The notes below the pieces were generated by a model that was not told the origin of the DNA, did not search any database, and saw nothing but the letters and a program-made list of their open reading frames with translations. Below, piece after piece: positions 13,701-28,700 of a stretch of 64,000 nucleotides of DNA (within the stretch, counting starts at the first letter, position 1; the number at the start of each line of letters is the position of its first letter). The stretch spans positions 310,001 to 374,000 of the forward strand of contig NGBS01000584.1 of NCBI GenBank assembly GCA_002245135.1. The letters are read 5' to 3'. The position numbers and the translations under genes were made by a program. The DNA comes from Proteromonas lacertae (lineage: Eukaryota; Sar; Bigyra; Opalinata; Proteromonadidae).

Positions 13701-16700
13701 TACATATGGTATGGTATATCAATCAATTATTCACATCATAATCAAATGAAAGCCGATATTTAGAAGATTATTCACTGATAATGGTTATTTATCTTCTCAT
13801 GTTAGTTAAATAGAATTATACAAACAGCCTAGATACACATATGTAATATTAAATACAGTTAAGAGATATAAAATTAAGATTAAAATACATACACATAATA
13901 AATTAATTACAAGCATCATAAAACGAATAAACTTCTAAATGAGTGGGTACTCGAGTAAACTTAGTGTTATCCGAGCTTGAATTCTATGAAATACATTAAA
14001 CAAGAATAAAAATACTGTAGATGTTTGTTTAACACTCGTAGTTTTGTTTGATTTTGATCTTATTCTGAAATTTATACCAAACATACTCTAACTTTAAAAA
14101 GGATTTATTAAAGAATTTTTGAGATTTTTTTATTTGTCCGTTACAATGACGTAGTTTTTTTGTTTATTGTGTGTTTTCTTTATAGTATCTTTACATAGAG
14201 GATTAAAAACTCACAAAACCTTTATAATCTTTACCTCTATATCATTTGTGAGAAAAATAGTTCGTATAATATAATCTAGAAATTATCTCTCTCACCATAT
14301 TAATTTAACGTAACATATTCTATTACTAAAATTTAATCACTCATAATCAAGCCATGTGATGATAATTTTAATTATAAAAATAATAGTCGTTCAAATGCTT
14401 GATCATGCTTGGTGATTTATTGAATCTCGAGATTCACATCTATTAATTGCATCTTTAACTTTAATAGTTGATCAAATATGTCTACAGAACCTCAAAAGGT
14501 TTTAGAGATAGAAAAGAAATCAGAAACTGAAACCAGAAGAGCATCAGTCATAGTTTCTGAAATAAGTGAAGAAGAATTGGAAAGAAGTAACTTTAAGATT
14601 GATGGATTGGATATTGACATGCCAGAAACACCAGAAGTAAAGGAAAGCAAGTGGAAGAGTTATGGTTTAGTTGCTTTACGAATACTCATGTTAATAGCTT
14701 TATTATACGGTTTTATAGTTGGTCTTACGCTTCTTAGTGATGCTTTCAGAGTAGCTGCAGGAAAAGCTGCATCTCAATTATTTAGTTTCTGTGATAATCC
14801 CATCACTGGTTTAGTTATTGGTATATTAAGTACAGTGTTGTTCCAATCCTCCTCTACCACAACCTCAATCGTAGTAAGTCTAGTAGCAGCACAAGCAATC
14901 TCTGTCGGTTATGCAGTTCCAATAGTAATGGGAGCAAATATTGGCACATCCATAACCAATACAATTGTTGCAATTGGACAAATCAAATCAGGTAATGAAT
15001 TTAGAAGAGCATTTTCTGGTGCTACTATTCATGATTTCTTCAATTTATTATCTGTTTTATGTCTATTACCAGTTGAATGGATAGTAATGGCTGCTAATAA
15101 TGAATGTGGATTTTTATGTTGGATGACAGGTGAAATTACTCATGCAATTTCTGGTTTAAATGGTGGAGAATTCTCTTCTCCATTAGATGCAATCGTTAAA
15201 CCATTTACTCAAGTAATCGTCAAAGTCAATAAGAAAGCTTATAATGCGTTTAGTTATGGCTGTGGACCAGATGCTAAAGCTAAATGTATATTGCCAACAC
15301 CAATACCAACTCCAGTTAGTAATTCAACCTATGAATTTGGTTGTTTAAGTGATAATGGTAAAATATGTATGGATCCTGACAGTTGGCATGCTAAATATGA
15401 TGGAATGTCATTAATATCAAAGTGTTGGTTGAAAGATAGTTGGGGATTTAGTGATACAGTGAGTGGTGTTGTATTGATTGTTATTTCATTAATTATATTA
15501 TGTGGTTGTTTGGTACTTATGGTAAAAGTATTACATAAATTAATATTAGGAAAAGCTGAGAAGTTTTTAAAGAAAGCTTTGAATATGAATGGTGTATTAG
15601 CTCTGATTATTGGAACTGTTGTTACAGCTGTTGTTCAAAGTAGTTCTATTGTTACAAGTACTTTAACTCCATTAGTAGGAGTTGGTGTATTAAAATTAGA
15701 AAAAATGTTACCGTTAACATTAGGTGCAAATATTGGTACAACAACAACATCCTTAATTGCAGCATTAGCTTCAAGTTCAACAGATTCTATTCAAATCGCA
15801 TTATGTCATTTATTCTTTAATATTTTTGGTATTTTAATATGGTATCCTATTCCAATAATGAGAAATATTCCAATTGGTTTAGCTAAATGGTTAGGTAGAA
15901 CTGTACAGAAATACAGATGGTTTGGTTTTGTGTATATTATTGGCGTATTTATTTGTGCGCCATTAGTTATATTAGGTTTAAGCTTGTTATTAACTGGTAA
16001 TACAGCTAGTTTGATTGTTGGTATTGTTTTGATAGTGTTATTCTTATTGGGACTTAGTGGATTTATTGTTTATTATAAGTTCTTTGGTGGTAAGGAATTG
16101 TTATTACCTATTTTACATCGAACTGCTTTTAAAGATGTTGGTTTTGATAGGCATGATGAAGAAGCATTAGAAGAGAATGATAAGAAAAAGAAGAATAAGA
16201 AAGTAACAGTAGAAGTAAAAGCATTAGAAGGTAGTAATGATAAAGAAGAAGGAAAAGAAGAGGTGAAAATAGAAGAAGGAGAAGTAAAAGTTTAGATTAA
16301 TGAGATATTTTTTTGTTTGACTATAACATTTTATATTTATTTAATATGAAGAATTTGTTTTTTAATAACAACAAAAACATAAAATAATCAAAAATCAATA
16401 TCAAATTTTACAATAATCCATCAAAGAAATCATTACCTTTATCATCAACAATCATAAATGCTGGGAAATCTTCTACATCAATCTTCCAAATAGCTTCCAT
16501 TCCTAATTCAGGATAAGCTAAACATTCAACCTTCTTAATACAATTCTTAGCAATAACAGCAGCTGGTCCACCAATTGAACCTAAATAGAAACCACCATAT
16601 TTCTTACAAGCATCAGTAACTTGTTTGCTTCTATTACCTTTAGCTAAACTAATCATACTTCCACCATGACTTTGGAATTTACCAACATAACTATCCATTC

Positions 16701-19700
16701 TACCAGCTGTAGTTGGACCAAATGAACCACTAGCACATCCTTGTGGTTGTTTAGCTGGACCAGCATAATAGATAATATGATCTTTAATATATTGTGGTAA
16801 TTCTTGACCATTTTCTAACATTTCGTTTAACTTAGCATGAGCAATATCTCTTCCTACAATAATTGGACCACTTAAACTGAATCTTGTTTTTACTGGATAT
16901 TTGGTCAATATCTTTAAGATTTCAGACATTGGTTGATTCAAATCAATCTTTACAACTTCACCAGCAGCTTGTTGAGAGTTCTTAAATCTATCAGGAATAT
17001 ATTGACCTGGGTTTTTCTCTAAATCTTCAATGAATATACCATCTTTATTTATCTTAGCAACAGCTTGTCTATCAGCAGAACAACTCACACCTAAACCAAC
17101 TGGACAAGATGCTCCATGACGTGGTAAACGGATTACTCTGACATCATGACAGTAATATTTGCCTCCAAATTGTGCACCAATACCTAATTGTTGGGTTAAT
17201 TTGTGTACTTTCTCTTCCATTTCTAAATCTCTAAATCCTCTTCCATATTCATTACCTGTTGTGTGTAAATTGTCATAGTATTTAGCTGATGCTAATTTGA
17301 CTGTTTTTAAGTTTACTTCTGCACTGGTTCCTCCAATAACAATAGCTAAATGGTAAGGTGGACAAGCGCTTGTTCCTAATGTCTTTATTTTTGTTTCTAA
17401 GAATTTCATCAAACTTTCTATTATAAATAAATACAATTAAAATACTTGGATTTAATAAAGCTTTAGTTTCTTGGTATAAATAAGTCTTATTAGCACTACC
17501 TCCTCCTTTAGCCATAAATAAGAACTTATACTCATTACCTGGAATAGCCATTAAGTCAATCTGAGCAGGTAAGTTAGTTCCAGTGTTTACTTCCTTATAC
17601 ATTGTTAGTGGAGAGTTTTGTGAATAACGAAGATTCAATTTAGTATATGCGTTATACACACCTTCTGATAATGCTTTCTCATCTTCGCCATCAGTCCATA
17701 CATATTGTCCTCTCTTACCTAATACGATAGCAGTACCTGTATCTTGACATGATGGTAATACGCCTTCTGCAGCAATTTGAGCATTTTGTAATAAGGTCAA
17801 TGCGACGAATTTATCGTTTTCTGATGCTTCTTTATCATCTAAAATTTTAGCTAATTGTTTTAAATGAGCTGCTCTTAAATAGTGAGAAACATCATGTAAA
17901 GCTGTTTGAGCTAATAATGTTAAACCTTTTGGATCTACTTGTAATATTTCTTTGCCTTGGACATTAATGGTTTTAACATAATCTCCAGTGATCTTTCGAT
18001 ATCTAAAATATAATTGAAGCTATATATACTTTGTAGTATCTGGCTTGGCTGTTTCAAAGATGTTTTGATAAACAAATGGTTTAACATTAGCGGCAAAGCA
18101 TCTGACACCCTATTCACATTAATAAACACAGTATATACATTAAAGCATGGTCTGAATGCATGTGTTCTTATTGCTAAAGCAGAAAGCATAGTTATATCTA
18201 TAAAATATCTAATAGATAACGAGAAAATACCCTTTGAAGTTAAAGATTCACACGAAAACCGAAACACCGAATAAAATTCATTCATCCAAAAAATAACCCC
18301 AAACACAACAAATAACAAAAAAACTATAATTTATAAACAATAAGTATATAATATTAAACCTAAAAGCATATAAATAAAATAACGACACACTTGGGAATAG
18401 CTTATTTTAAGATTTCCCATTTATGATAGTAGCTTTTACTAGAATTGAATCTAATACCAAACCTACGTCTAAAATCAATAATCCATCCTACACTAGCTTT
18501 GAAAGGCTTAACGTTTCTGTAGCTTTTGACATACTGATAGAACTTATTAGCTAATCTTTCAATCACAGAATCAGAAAACTTCTGTTCTTTAGCGGATAAG
18601 TCTTCGTAATTCCAAATAATCATAAATAATTTCAGCTCCTCTTCGTGAGTAAATATTTTATTACTCCAACATTTAGAATATAAATAATTCTCACCATGCT
18701 TTTTCCAAAGAGCATACTTCTCGGCCAATACTTGCTTACGCAACCCTGTTTTCTCCATTATTTCACCCATGTTGTTCTTCTCATCCAAAGATTTAAATAT
18801 ATCAACCCAGTCAGCTTGAGTAAGGCATCTATTAGCAACTGATCGGTATCTTCTCTTTCGCATTTTCTTGTTCTATAAAAATAAATGGCTTAGAGTTTAA
18901 TAATACGAAAAAAAGTTGAAGTAGATAGAATAATTAAATAAACGATTCTATTGGCTAAATCACTCATTATAAATCAATTGATCAGTCAATTGCTAGTGTA
19001 ACTGTAATAGATTTATTCTATTTTCTTCTACTAAGATGTACTACTGATGGTAGTTTATATTAAAATCATGTAAAAAGTTTTGCAGGTAGAACTGTAATAA
19101 AGTATTTTAGTTAGATAGCACACATTCACTGTATCAAAGATCATGTGCTTAACAGAAGGTTACTACTATTTCAAAACGTTTTATATCATTAAAAAATGAA
19201 TATACCCCCTTTCGCTCACTATTATCTCTAAAGAGGGATGTAGTTTCTTACTGCAAGCATTATGCCTTTTAAACTCCATAACTATCAAAATAATCACATT
19301 TTCAAACAAAGATTTTTGTGTAATTCTATCATGGTCTCATCCTATACAACAAGATAGTCTATATTCCTATTAACTGTCATATGATTATCGTATATTAATC
19401 ATCAATCAATACTTTATTCAGCAGCTATCTCATTATCATTACACATAACTTGTGTAATCTTCTGATCTTTTTTTGTAGCCATGCCAACATCATCACGTAT
19501 TATAAAATATATTAAGATACAGCATCAAATAAACACAGAAGTGTTATCTTTTTTAAAAACAGAACAAATTTTAAAATGTATTTCGTGATTCCTTACTATA
19601 TTACCAATACGACTCATATAAGTAAATCTTAATAATACTGGATTGAAATTCATATTTTCAAATCATCATTTCATCATTTTCGTTTTAAAATAAAAGCTTG

Positions 19701-22700
19701 AATCAGCTTGGTATCGTTTTTTCTTTTTCTTTATATTTTTTTAAATTTCATGGGCTGTAGTAGTAGCACAGAGGAAATATCAGATCCACGACATGTAAAT
19801 TTGTCTCATTTTTGCGTGGAAAGGATTATAGGCCAAGGAAGCTTTGGTGAAGTTCATGCTTCAGTACATAAACCTACGTATTAATTTACCCTTCATACTT
19901 GTTAATAGCGGTAAATGGTATGCTTTAAAAATACTAGAGAAAACAGAAGTTGTTAGAAAGAATTCTGTGGATCAAGTCATAAATGAGAAGAATCTATTAT
20001 CTGAATTACATAACCCATTTCTTGTAAATATGTTTTATGCATTTACAGATAATGAATGTTGTTATATGATTCTAGATTTGTGTCTTGGAGGAGATTTGAG
20101 GTATAATATTTGATTAAATATATCTTTATTAATTTTTAATAGATATCAATTAATGAATTCACCTAAAAAACACTTTGAAGAATATCAAACTAAATTTTAT
20201 ATCGCTTGTATCTTATTAGCGCTTGAATATCTTCATTCTAAATCAATTATTCATAGAGATATCCAACCAGAAAACTTATTATTAGATTTTAATGGTTATG
20301 TAAGATTAACAGATTTTGGTCTTTCTCAAAAACTTGTCGATAACCATTGCAATGCAAAAACTGGTAATATATTATACACAGCTCCTGAAATAAGATCAGC
20401 TGATTCACACTCATATACTGCTGATTTTTATAATATTGGTATTATAACATATGAATTATTGTCTGGTAAAACTCCATTCACTGCTAGCGATGATGGTACT
20501 AAAATAGTAGGTGAAGCTGAGGTAGCTATTAAAAGATTAGAACATGTTAGCTCAGAAGTCGGAGATTTCATATTAAACACATTAAACCCTGATCCAACCA
20601 AGAGGCTAGGTTCAAAGAATGGCGTTAAGGAATTGATTAATCATTCTTGGTTTAATAAATTCGATTGGTCTTCTTTTAGGAAGAAAGAAATGGAATCACC
20701 ATTTTTACCAAACACAAAGAAAGAAAATTATAGACAAATACCCAAAGATCCATCCAGTGGTACGAAAAAAGGATTAACTGATGAAGAACAGAAGTCATTT
20801 GAAAAATATGAATATAATACATCTGTTGTTTTGAAAAATACAGGTTACCCGATTTATGATTTGTTGGCTATAGCAGAAGGGGATCATCTTGACACATCAG
20901 TATATTTTATTCTTTATATTTTGCAATAGAAACTATTTTATGGAGTTAACGATATACAGAAATAAAATGTCTATGTAATGTTTGTTTATTAATTATAATA
21001 TACTTAATTCAGATTATACTAATTTTGAATTTTTCCAGATTGTTTGATTGTGTTTTAAAATGTAAATTATTTATCTTAATTGGTGATTTTAAAATGAGTA
21101 AAGTTTTTATTGAATTTGGCCAATGAAAATGAGACAATTGTTTCGTGGGTTTTTTTCTGAATGAAATATCATTTTTGCTTTTTTCTCGTTTGTGTGACAG
21201 TTTTTCTCCACGCAACAAGTGCAGTAGTGGTAGGCATTGATTTTGGTACTGATTTATTAAAAACAGCCATTGTAAAACCAGGCTTTCCATTCGAAACTGT
21301 CACTGATTTCAATAGTAGACGTTTAACTCCTTCCAGTGTAGCATTCTATGATGGAGATAGACTTTTTGGAGATGATGCAATCAATGTAGCCAACAAAAAA
21401 CCTGATTTAGCTTTCATGTATATGAAAACCTTGATTGGTCTGAATGACACATTGAAGGATGATAATATTCTCAGACAATTACGTTTCCCTATCAATACAG
21501 TAAAGAATGAAAGAGGAACAATGACTTTTAAGCTAGGTGAATCAATTCATGGTTTTGATGAATTTTCTATTGAAGAAATCATGGGAATGTTAATGGGATA
21601 TGTCAAAGCTATCTCAGAACACTTTGGTAACGATAAAGTCAGAGATTGTGTTATAACCGTTCCATCTTTCTATACTCAATACCAACGTCGTGCTATAATC
21701 GATGCTGCTGATAGTGTTGGATTCTTAGTTTTATCTTTAATCGATGAAAATACTGCTGCAGCTTTGCAATATGGTTTAGATCGTGTATTCGAGAATCAAA
21801 CACACATTGCATTAATATACAACATGGGATCAACTGGTACTGAAGTTACATTAGCAGAATATACAACAATCAACAACAAGAAGAAAAACACATTACAAAG
21901 AAAGTTTGAAGTACTATCAAAAGCTTGGGATACAAGTTTAGGAAGTTTATTAATCGATGTAGAATTAATGAAATACTTTGAAACTAAATTCTTTGAGAAA
22001 TACCATGTGAATGTCACTAATAACGTAAGAGCTAATGCAAGAATGAGATTAGCTGCTAAAAAGACAAAGAAAGTATTATCTGCTAATGATAATATGCCTG
22101 TGACAATTGAAACACTTGACGGTGATCATGATTTACATATTAAAGAGTTAAACAGAGATATAATCAACCGTGTAGTTGATATTAACAAAGATAGATTCAT
22201 TAAACCAATAGAATTCGTCTTAAAAATGGCGAATATTACTAAAGATAAATTAGATGTATTTGAAATCATTGGTGGTGGTACTAGAATTCCAAGAGTGAAG
22301 AAAATATTAAGTGATTATTATGGTCGTGAATTGAATGTTCATTTGAATGGAGATGAATCAATGGCATTAGGAGCAACATTCAGAGGAGCTAATATGTCCA
22401 ATTCACATAAGGTTCGATTTGTAGGAATGACTGATATCTCTGTGTATCAAGCATCTGTCAATATATTTGAAGATTTAGATAAATTTGTACCAACTGAAAG
22501 TATATATAATTATTATTATGTATAAATAGATCAAACTGAGCCTTGGTCAAAGAAAGCAGTATTATTCCCAATAGGAAGTGCTTATGGTAGTAGAAAAGTA
22601 GTATCATTCAGTAGAGATAAGAGTTTCAATATTAATTTACATTATGACGATACTGAAATGTTTCCACCAACGCAAGATCATAATATATTATCGTATAATA

Positions 22701-25700
22701 TAACTGGAGTAGAAGAAGCATGTTTGAAATATCCAGACTTGGGAAAACCAAAGATTCATTTGTCATTTATATTAACGGATAGTGGTACTTATAACTTAAC
22801 TAGAGCTGATGCTGAATGGGAAGAATACAAGATGGTTGAAGAAAAGAGTATGATTATTATTTCTATTGTTATTTATTAATAGAACCGAAGAAGAAACCAT
22901 CCAAGATTCCACCAATTACTCCAATCAAAACAAATGAAACTGATGCTGCTAATACAACAACAACAACAGAAGATAAAGAAAATGATAATAAAGAAAAAGA
23001 AAATCAAGAGAATGTAGAAAATCAAGAGAAAGCTGAAAATGTTAATTCAACTGAATCTGCTACAACCAATACAACAGAAACAGAAGAAGATGATAAGCCA
23101 AAGATGGTAAGAAAGAAGTTTATACGAACTGTTCATTTAAATATTAAAGAATATTATCCAGAAGGATCATTAAGACCACTCAGTCCTGAAGAAAAGAATG
23201 AAATCAAAGAAAAATTGAAATTATTAAATAAAAAGGATGAAGAAAAGAAACAACTAGGTCAAGCCAAATCAGAATTAGAATCAGCCATTTACAACACAAG
23301 AGAAAAGTTAGAAAATACTAAAGGAATAGATCAAGTAAGTGTAAAAGCAGATTTAGAAGCAATTTCAACAAAATGTAATGAATTAGAAGATTGGCTATAT
23401 GGTGATGGAAATTTAGCTACTTTAATAGAATATAAAGAAAAACATCGAGAATTGGATAAAATGATAAATCCAATATTATTTAGAGCAAAAGAATTATTCG
23501 AAAGACCCAAACAAGTCAAGAAAATAAAAAATTACTTCGCTGAATGCAGAAATAAGATTGAAGACTGGAAGAGCACAAAGCCTCAAATCACAGAAATTGA
23601 AAGAAATGATACTTTATTCCTTATTAACATAACTGAAGAAGATGTTAATGATTTAGTAGCTAAACAAGATGCTATTCCATTAACTGATGAACCAATCTTT
23701 ACATCCAATGATATTAAATATAAAATGAGAACTATTAAAGATAAAATGACAATGTTAAGTAGAAAGAAACCATTACCAAAACCAAAACCTCCAGCATCAA
23801 ATACAACTGAATCTGCTAATAATTCAACAACTACAGATAGTGGTACTACACCAGTGAACGCAACAGCATCCAGAGACAGGTGAAGCAGCAACTAATCAAA
23901 CTGAAACTGTGGAGGAATTTACTGAAGAGAATGAAGAACCAGAACTTTAATTCACATTTTTCTTAGCTTTTATTTTTGACATTATTTTTCTATTATCAAT
24001 ATGTTTGTTGATTGTGCAAAACTATCTCACCATTAAAATAACATATAAACAAAGAAATTAATAAATTATTGTCAATTTTTTGATTTATTAAAGATTGTAA
24101 ATCCATGAATCCTATTATTCAACATTTTTATTGATTTTACATTATCTTCTGCTGAAACTAGAGTATTTTGAAGTTCCTATCAAAATGTAATAAAAACAGT
24201 TATACTTTTGTAGATCCAATCATGTTAATCGATGACTTATTTACATCTGAGAGTATTACAATAGATTCTGTCAACGGTGGATAAATAAATCGTCTGGAAT
24301 CCATTCTTATAATGTCAAACCACAAGAAAAAGCTTGAGAAACAATTTTCTAATTTTCTTATTTATTCTCGATGGGATTATGCTCTTCTAAATCTGATGAC
24401 AATAAATCATCAAATGGTCCAGCTAACGTATATTTACAAAGTTATTTTGAATAGGCTCCAGCAATTCTACAATATGATGAACCAGAAACAGATACTCCAA
24501 AGATATTTAAGATAGTATTATTAGGAGATAAAGCAGTTGGAAAAACATGGTATATTTCAAGTAGATTGCTTTTTAGTATAACAACGAGGTACACACAGAA
24601 TTCATTTACAGAGAATCATGCACCTACTATTGGATATGCTTTTAGATCAAGAGATTTGAAACTAGTAGCAGAAAATGGACAAGAAGAAGTAATTAGACTT
24701 CATATATGGGATACAGCAGGAGAAGAAGCTTATAAATCAATGACTAAATTTTTCTACAGAGATACAAGTCTTGGATTAATTGTATATGATATTACATCAA
24801 AAATGTCGTTTAATAATCTAAATGGTTGGGTTAAAGACTTTAAAGATCAATGTCCAGATGCCAAAGTGATTATTGTAGGAAATAAAGTTGATGTAGAAGC
24901 AAATAGAAATGTAGACGATAGAACAGTTCAACAATATTGTTCAGAAAATGGATTTATTCATATGACATGTAGTGCAAAAGAGAATATAAGGATAAATGAT
25001 ATATTTGAAAGAGTTGGTATGGAATTAGGAGATTTAAATAGTAAAATTGTTTCAGTTAATCCTATTTCTACATAATTAGTTTTAATTTTGTCTTTTTTGC
25101 TTTGTTTTTGTTTTTAATCAACCTATAAAGCATATCTATATTATTTCATATATAATATTAATTAATAGAAATTATTTATAAACGATCTACATATTTTCAT
25201 ATTTAAAAAATCTCTTTATTACTATTCTTATATTATTATTATTATTTACTACTCATTGGCATATGGTGGTGGGTCTCTTATTGGTGAAGCTTCATTATCA
25301 CTAAATGTAGGAATTACAGATGTAGCACAAGAACTAGAAGAAGTAGTTGAACAAGATGAATCAGATGATGAAGGTCTATGTTTTGTTTTAGAGTCATCAG
25401 GATAATAGGTAAATGGTTCAGCAATTGGTGGATTATATGAATATGGAATGACAGCAGGACTTTCCATACGAGGTAACATTTGCTTTGGACTTTTAGCTGA
25501 ATGAATTTCAGTCTCTGATTCTGATCCACATTCACTTTCAGAATCACCACTTACTAATTCTCTAGCTTTTTCAACATCTTCTCTCAATTTATCAGCATGA
25601 GTCTTATCATGTGATTTTTGACTCTTTAGACTTTTATTCATCAAAATTGCATCAGCTGTAGCTGGTCTAATCATCACAGGTTCTTCAGCAATCACTGGAG

Positions 25701-28700
25701 TACAAGCTTGATATGGAGTTACATAAACAGGTGGGAATTGAGGGAAATATTGATGCTTGGTGAATGGATTTAATGGCATCATTGGTACTTCACTATCTGA
25801 AGATGATGTTGTATAATCTGAGGTATCTGAATAATCAGAATCTTCAGAATCAGTATACTCTTCAGTAGTTGTTGACATTTCATCATCAGTTACATTACCT
25901 CTTTCCATCACTTCTAAATCTCTGTGTGGTGGGAAACATGAATCACTCAATTCTGTGGATGTTGTTGGCACTTCTGACACTGTATCTGGTGGAATTAAAT
26001 GACTACTCATTGTTTCTTCCACTGCTGATTTTTCTTCAACTACTAATCTTTGTTCTTCAATATTTGCTGGTTCTACAGATGATATGTGTTCTTCTGGTGG
26101 TGGAGATTTTGGTTTTTCTTCTTCTTTTGGTATTTCTTCTTTTTCTTCTTTCTTGGATACTTCTAACACAAATACTTCATCTGTTTGTGTTTGTTGATCT
26201 GTTATTTCTATTGTTTGAGTTCCTGCATCTGTTGTACTTCCCAATGATTGAAGTGTTACTAAATTTGATTCAAGAACTACACTATCAACTAATGGCAATT
26301 TCTCTTCTTCTTCCATTACAGCTGGTTGTTCTTCAATTAGTGCTTCTTCTAATGGAGCTTCTTCTTCTTTTTCTTCTTCCTCTGCTGGTTTTTCTTCCTC
26401 TGTAACAGCAGCTTCTTCATTACCTTTTCTTTCTTCTTCAGCCAATCTCTCTTCTTCAGCTAATCTTTCCTCTTCAGCTTTTCTTTCCTCTTCAGCTTTT
26501 CTTTCCTCTTCAGCTTTTCTCTCTTCTTCTTCTTTCTCTATTTCAGCTTCAATATAAGCTTCAGCACTCATTAATTCTATTTCTCCAGGCATATATTCTT
26601 CATAAATAATTTCAATATTTTCATCTTTCACCAAGTTTCCATATTGACCAATTGATTCTCCTCTTCCTGGTGATAATTTTCTATCTGAGTTATATATTAA
26701 ATTAGGATCAATAGTTTGAATTCCAATCTCTCTTGGAATTGTCTTATTCATTTCTTCTTGTTCTAATTGTGATATTAAATCATCTATTACTACTTCAGCT
26801 TCAACTTCTTCCTCTGTTTTTTCTAATTCTTCACATACTAAATTACCATATTGACCAATTGCTTCACATCTACCTGGTGATAATAATCTATTTACATTAT
26901 TTAATAAATTAGGATCAAGTGTTTGTGTTTCTTCATCCACTGGAGTTGGTTTTTCTATTTCTGATGGTGATATTTCTATTTGTTCAATTAATTCATCAAT
27001 TATTTCACCATTTGTTGGTTCTTCCTCAGCTGGTTTCTCTTCTTCTTCAACTGGAGCAACTTCTTCTTCTGTTGGTTCTTCATATGGCATTTCTTCCTCT
27101 GTTGGAACTTCTTCTTCAGTTGGATGTTCTTCAGATGATATTTCTTCTTCAGTTGGTTGTTGTTCTTCTTCTACAGGTTGTTCTTCTTCTTCTACAGGTT
27201 GTTCTGGTTCTATTATTTCTAATTCTTCTTTCTTCGCTATATTACCATATTGACCAACAGCAAAGTTTCTACCAGGTGATAATTGTCTATCAGCATTATA
27301 TATTAAATTAGGATCTATTGTCTGAGTACCTTCTTCTATTGGTATTGATTTCTCCATTACTTCTTCTGTTGATCCTTCTGGATTTATTAATTCATCAACT
27401 ATAGCTTCTTCTCCTTCTATTTGATCTTCTTTATTCTCTTCTCCTTCCTCAGTTGGCTGTTCTTCTTCAGATGGTTGTTCAACTGTAATTTCTTCTTCTG
27501 AAGGTTGTTCTTCATCAACTGGAGTTTCTTCTTTATTTTCTTCTACTTCTTCTTCAGATGGTTTTTCTTCTTCACCTTCTGTTGGTTGTTGCTCTTCTTC
27601 AGATGGAATTTCCTCTTCTTTTGGAGTTTCTTCAACCACTTCTTCTCCTTTTCCACTTTTTTCTTCATTCACATTCTCATTCTCAGATTGAATTTCTTCT
27701 TTAGGACTTTCTAATGGAATTTCTTCATTATCAATAATATCAATCATCTTAGATTCTTCTATTCCATTATAACTATCTTCTTTCTCCATATAAGTTGGTC
27801 TTTTTGGTGAATTTTCTTTAGATTCATTTCTGAAATCAATATCTTCAGGTGGAATTGGTTCTCTTTCTATACCTGAAGTAGAAGTTGTTTCACTTACTGA
27901 TGCACTGGATGGCTCTTTTTCTATTGGTTCATATCTCTTATATTCACCACGATATACATCTTCATCAAATGGTGCTTTTAAATCAACAATTTGACTGGTT
28001 ACTAATCCTAATGTTATTGGACCAGTTGGTCTTTCATAATCACTATTACATTCAATCTCAAATGGCACAGATTCTACTAATGCACTTTCATTAAGACCAT
28101 CAACTAGTGGCTCTCTTTCTAATTCCTCTTCTTCATCTTTATCTACTTGAATTATTTCACTTTGTTGTTGAACCAATTGTAATTGTTGTTCTTCATAAGG
28201 TTCTGGTTGTGGTGGTTCTTGTTCTACTTCTTCAGAAATATTTATTCTATTGAAATCGGAGGGAGTTTGAGTTGATTGTTCCATTGGTGTTTGAGTTGAT
28301 ATTTCATTTGTTTTATTAAATACTTCTTCATGTGGAGCAACTTCAATTATTGGCTTTTCTTCAATGTATATTGGTTTTTCAATTGTAACTTCAGGTAATT
28401 GTGGTTCTTTCTTCTTCTCTTGCTTATCAGCAGTAGTTGGTTTAGATGGTGAAACAATAATTGGTGACTCTGCACGTATTGATGCATATTTTGGTGTAAC
28501 AGGTGGAGTTCTTTCAGGTAAAGCTGCACAACAGGTTACTGGCCTAACTGGTATTAATCTACTGGTTGATGACTTTGTTGGTGATGTTGTATTGGGTCTC
28601 TTAAGGTCTTCTGGTGATATTGTCTCTACTACCATTGTTGGACTAGTTGTTTCACCTGATTTTTGTAGTTCAGATTCTTCATCAGGTGGTAGTGCTTTGG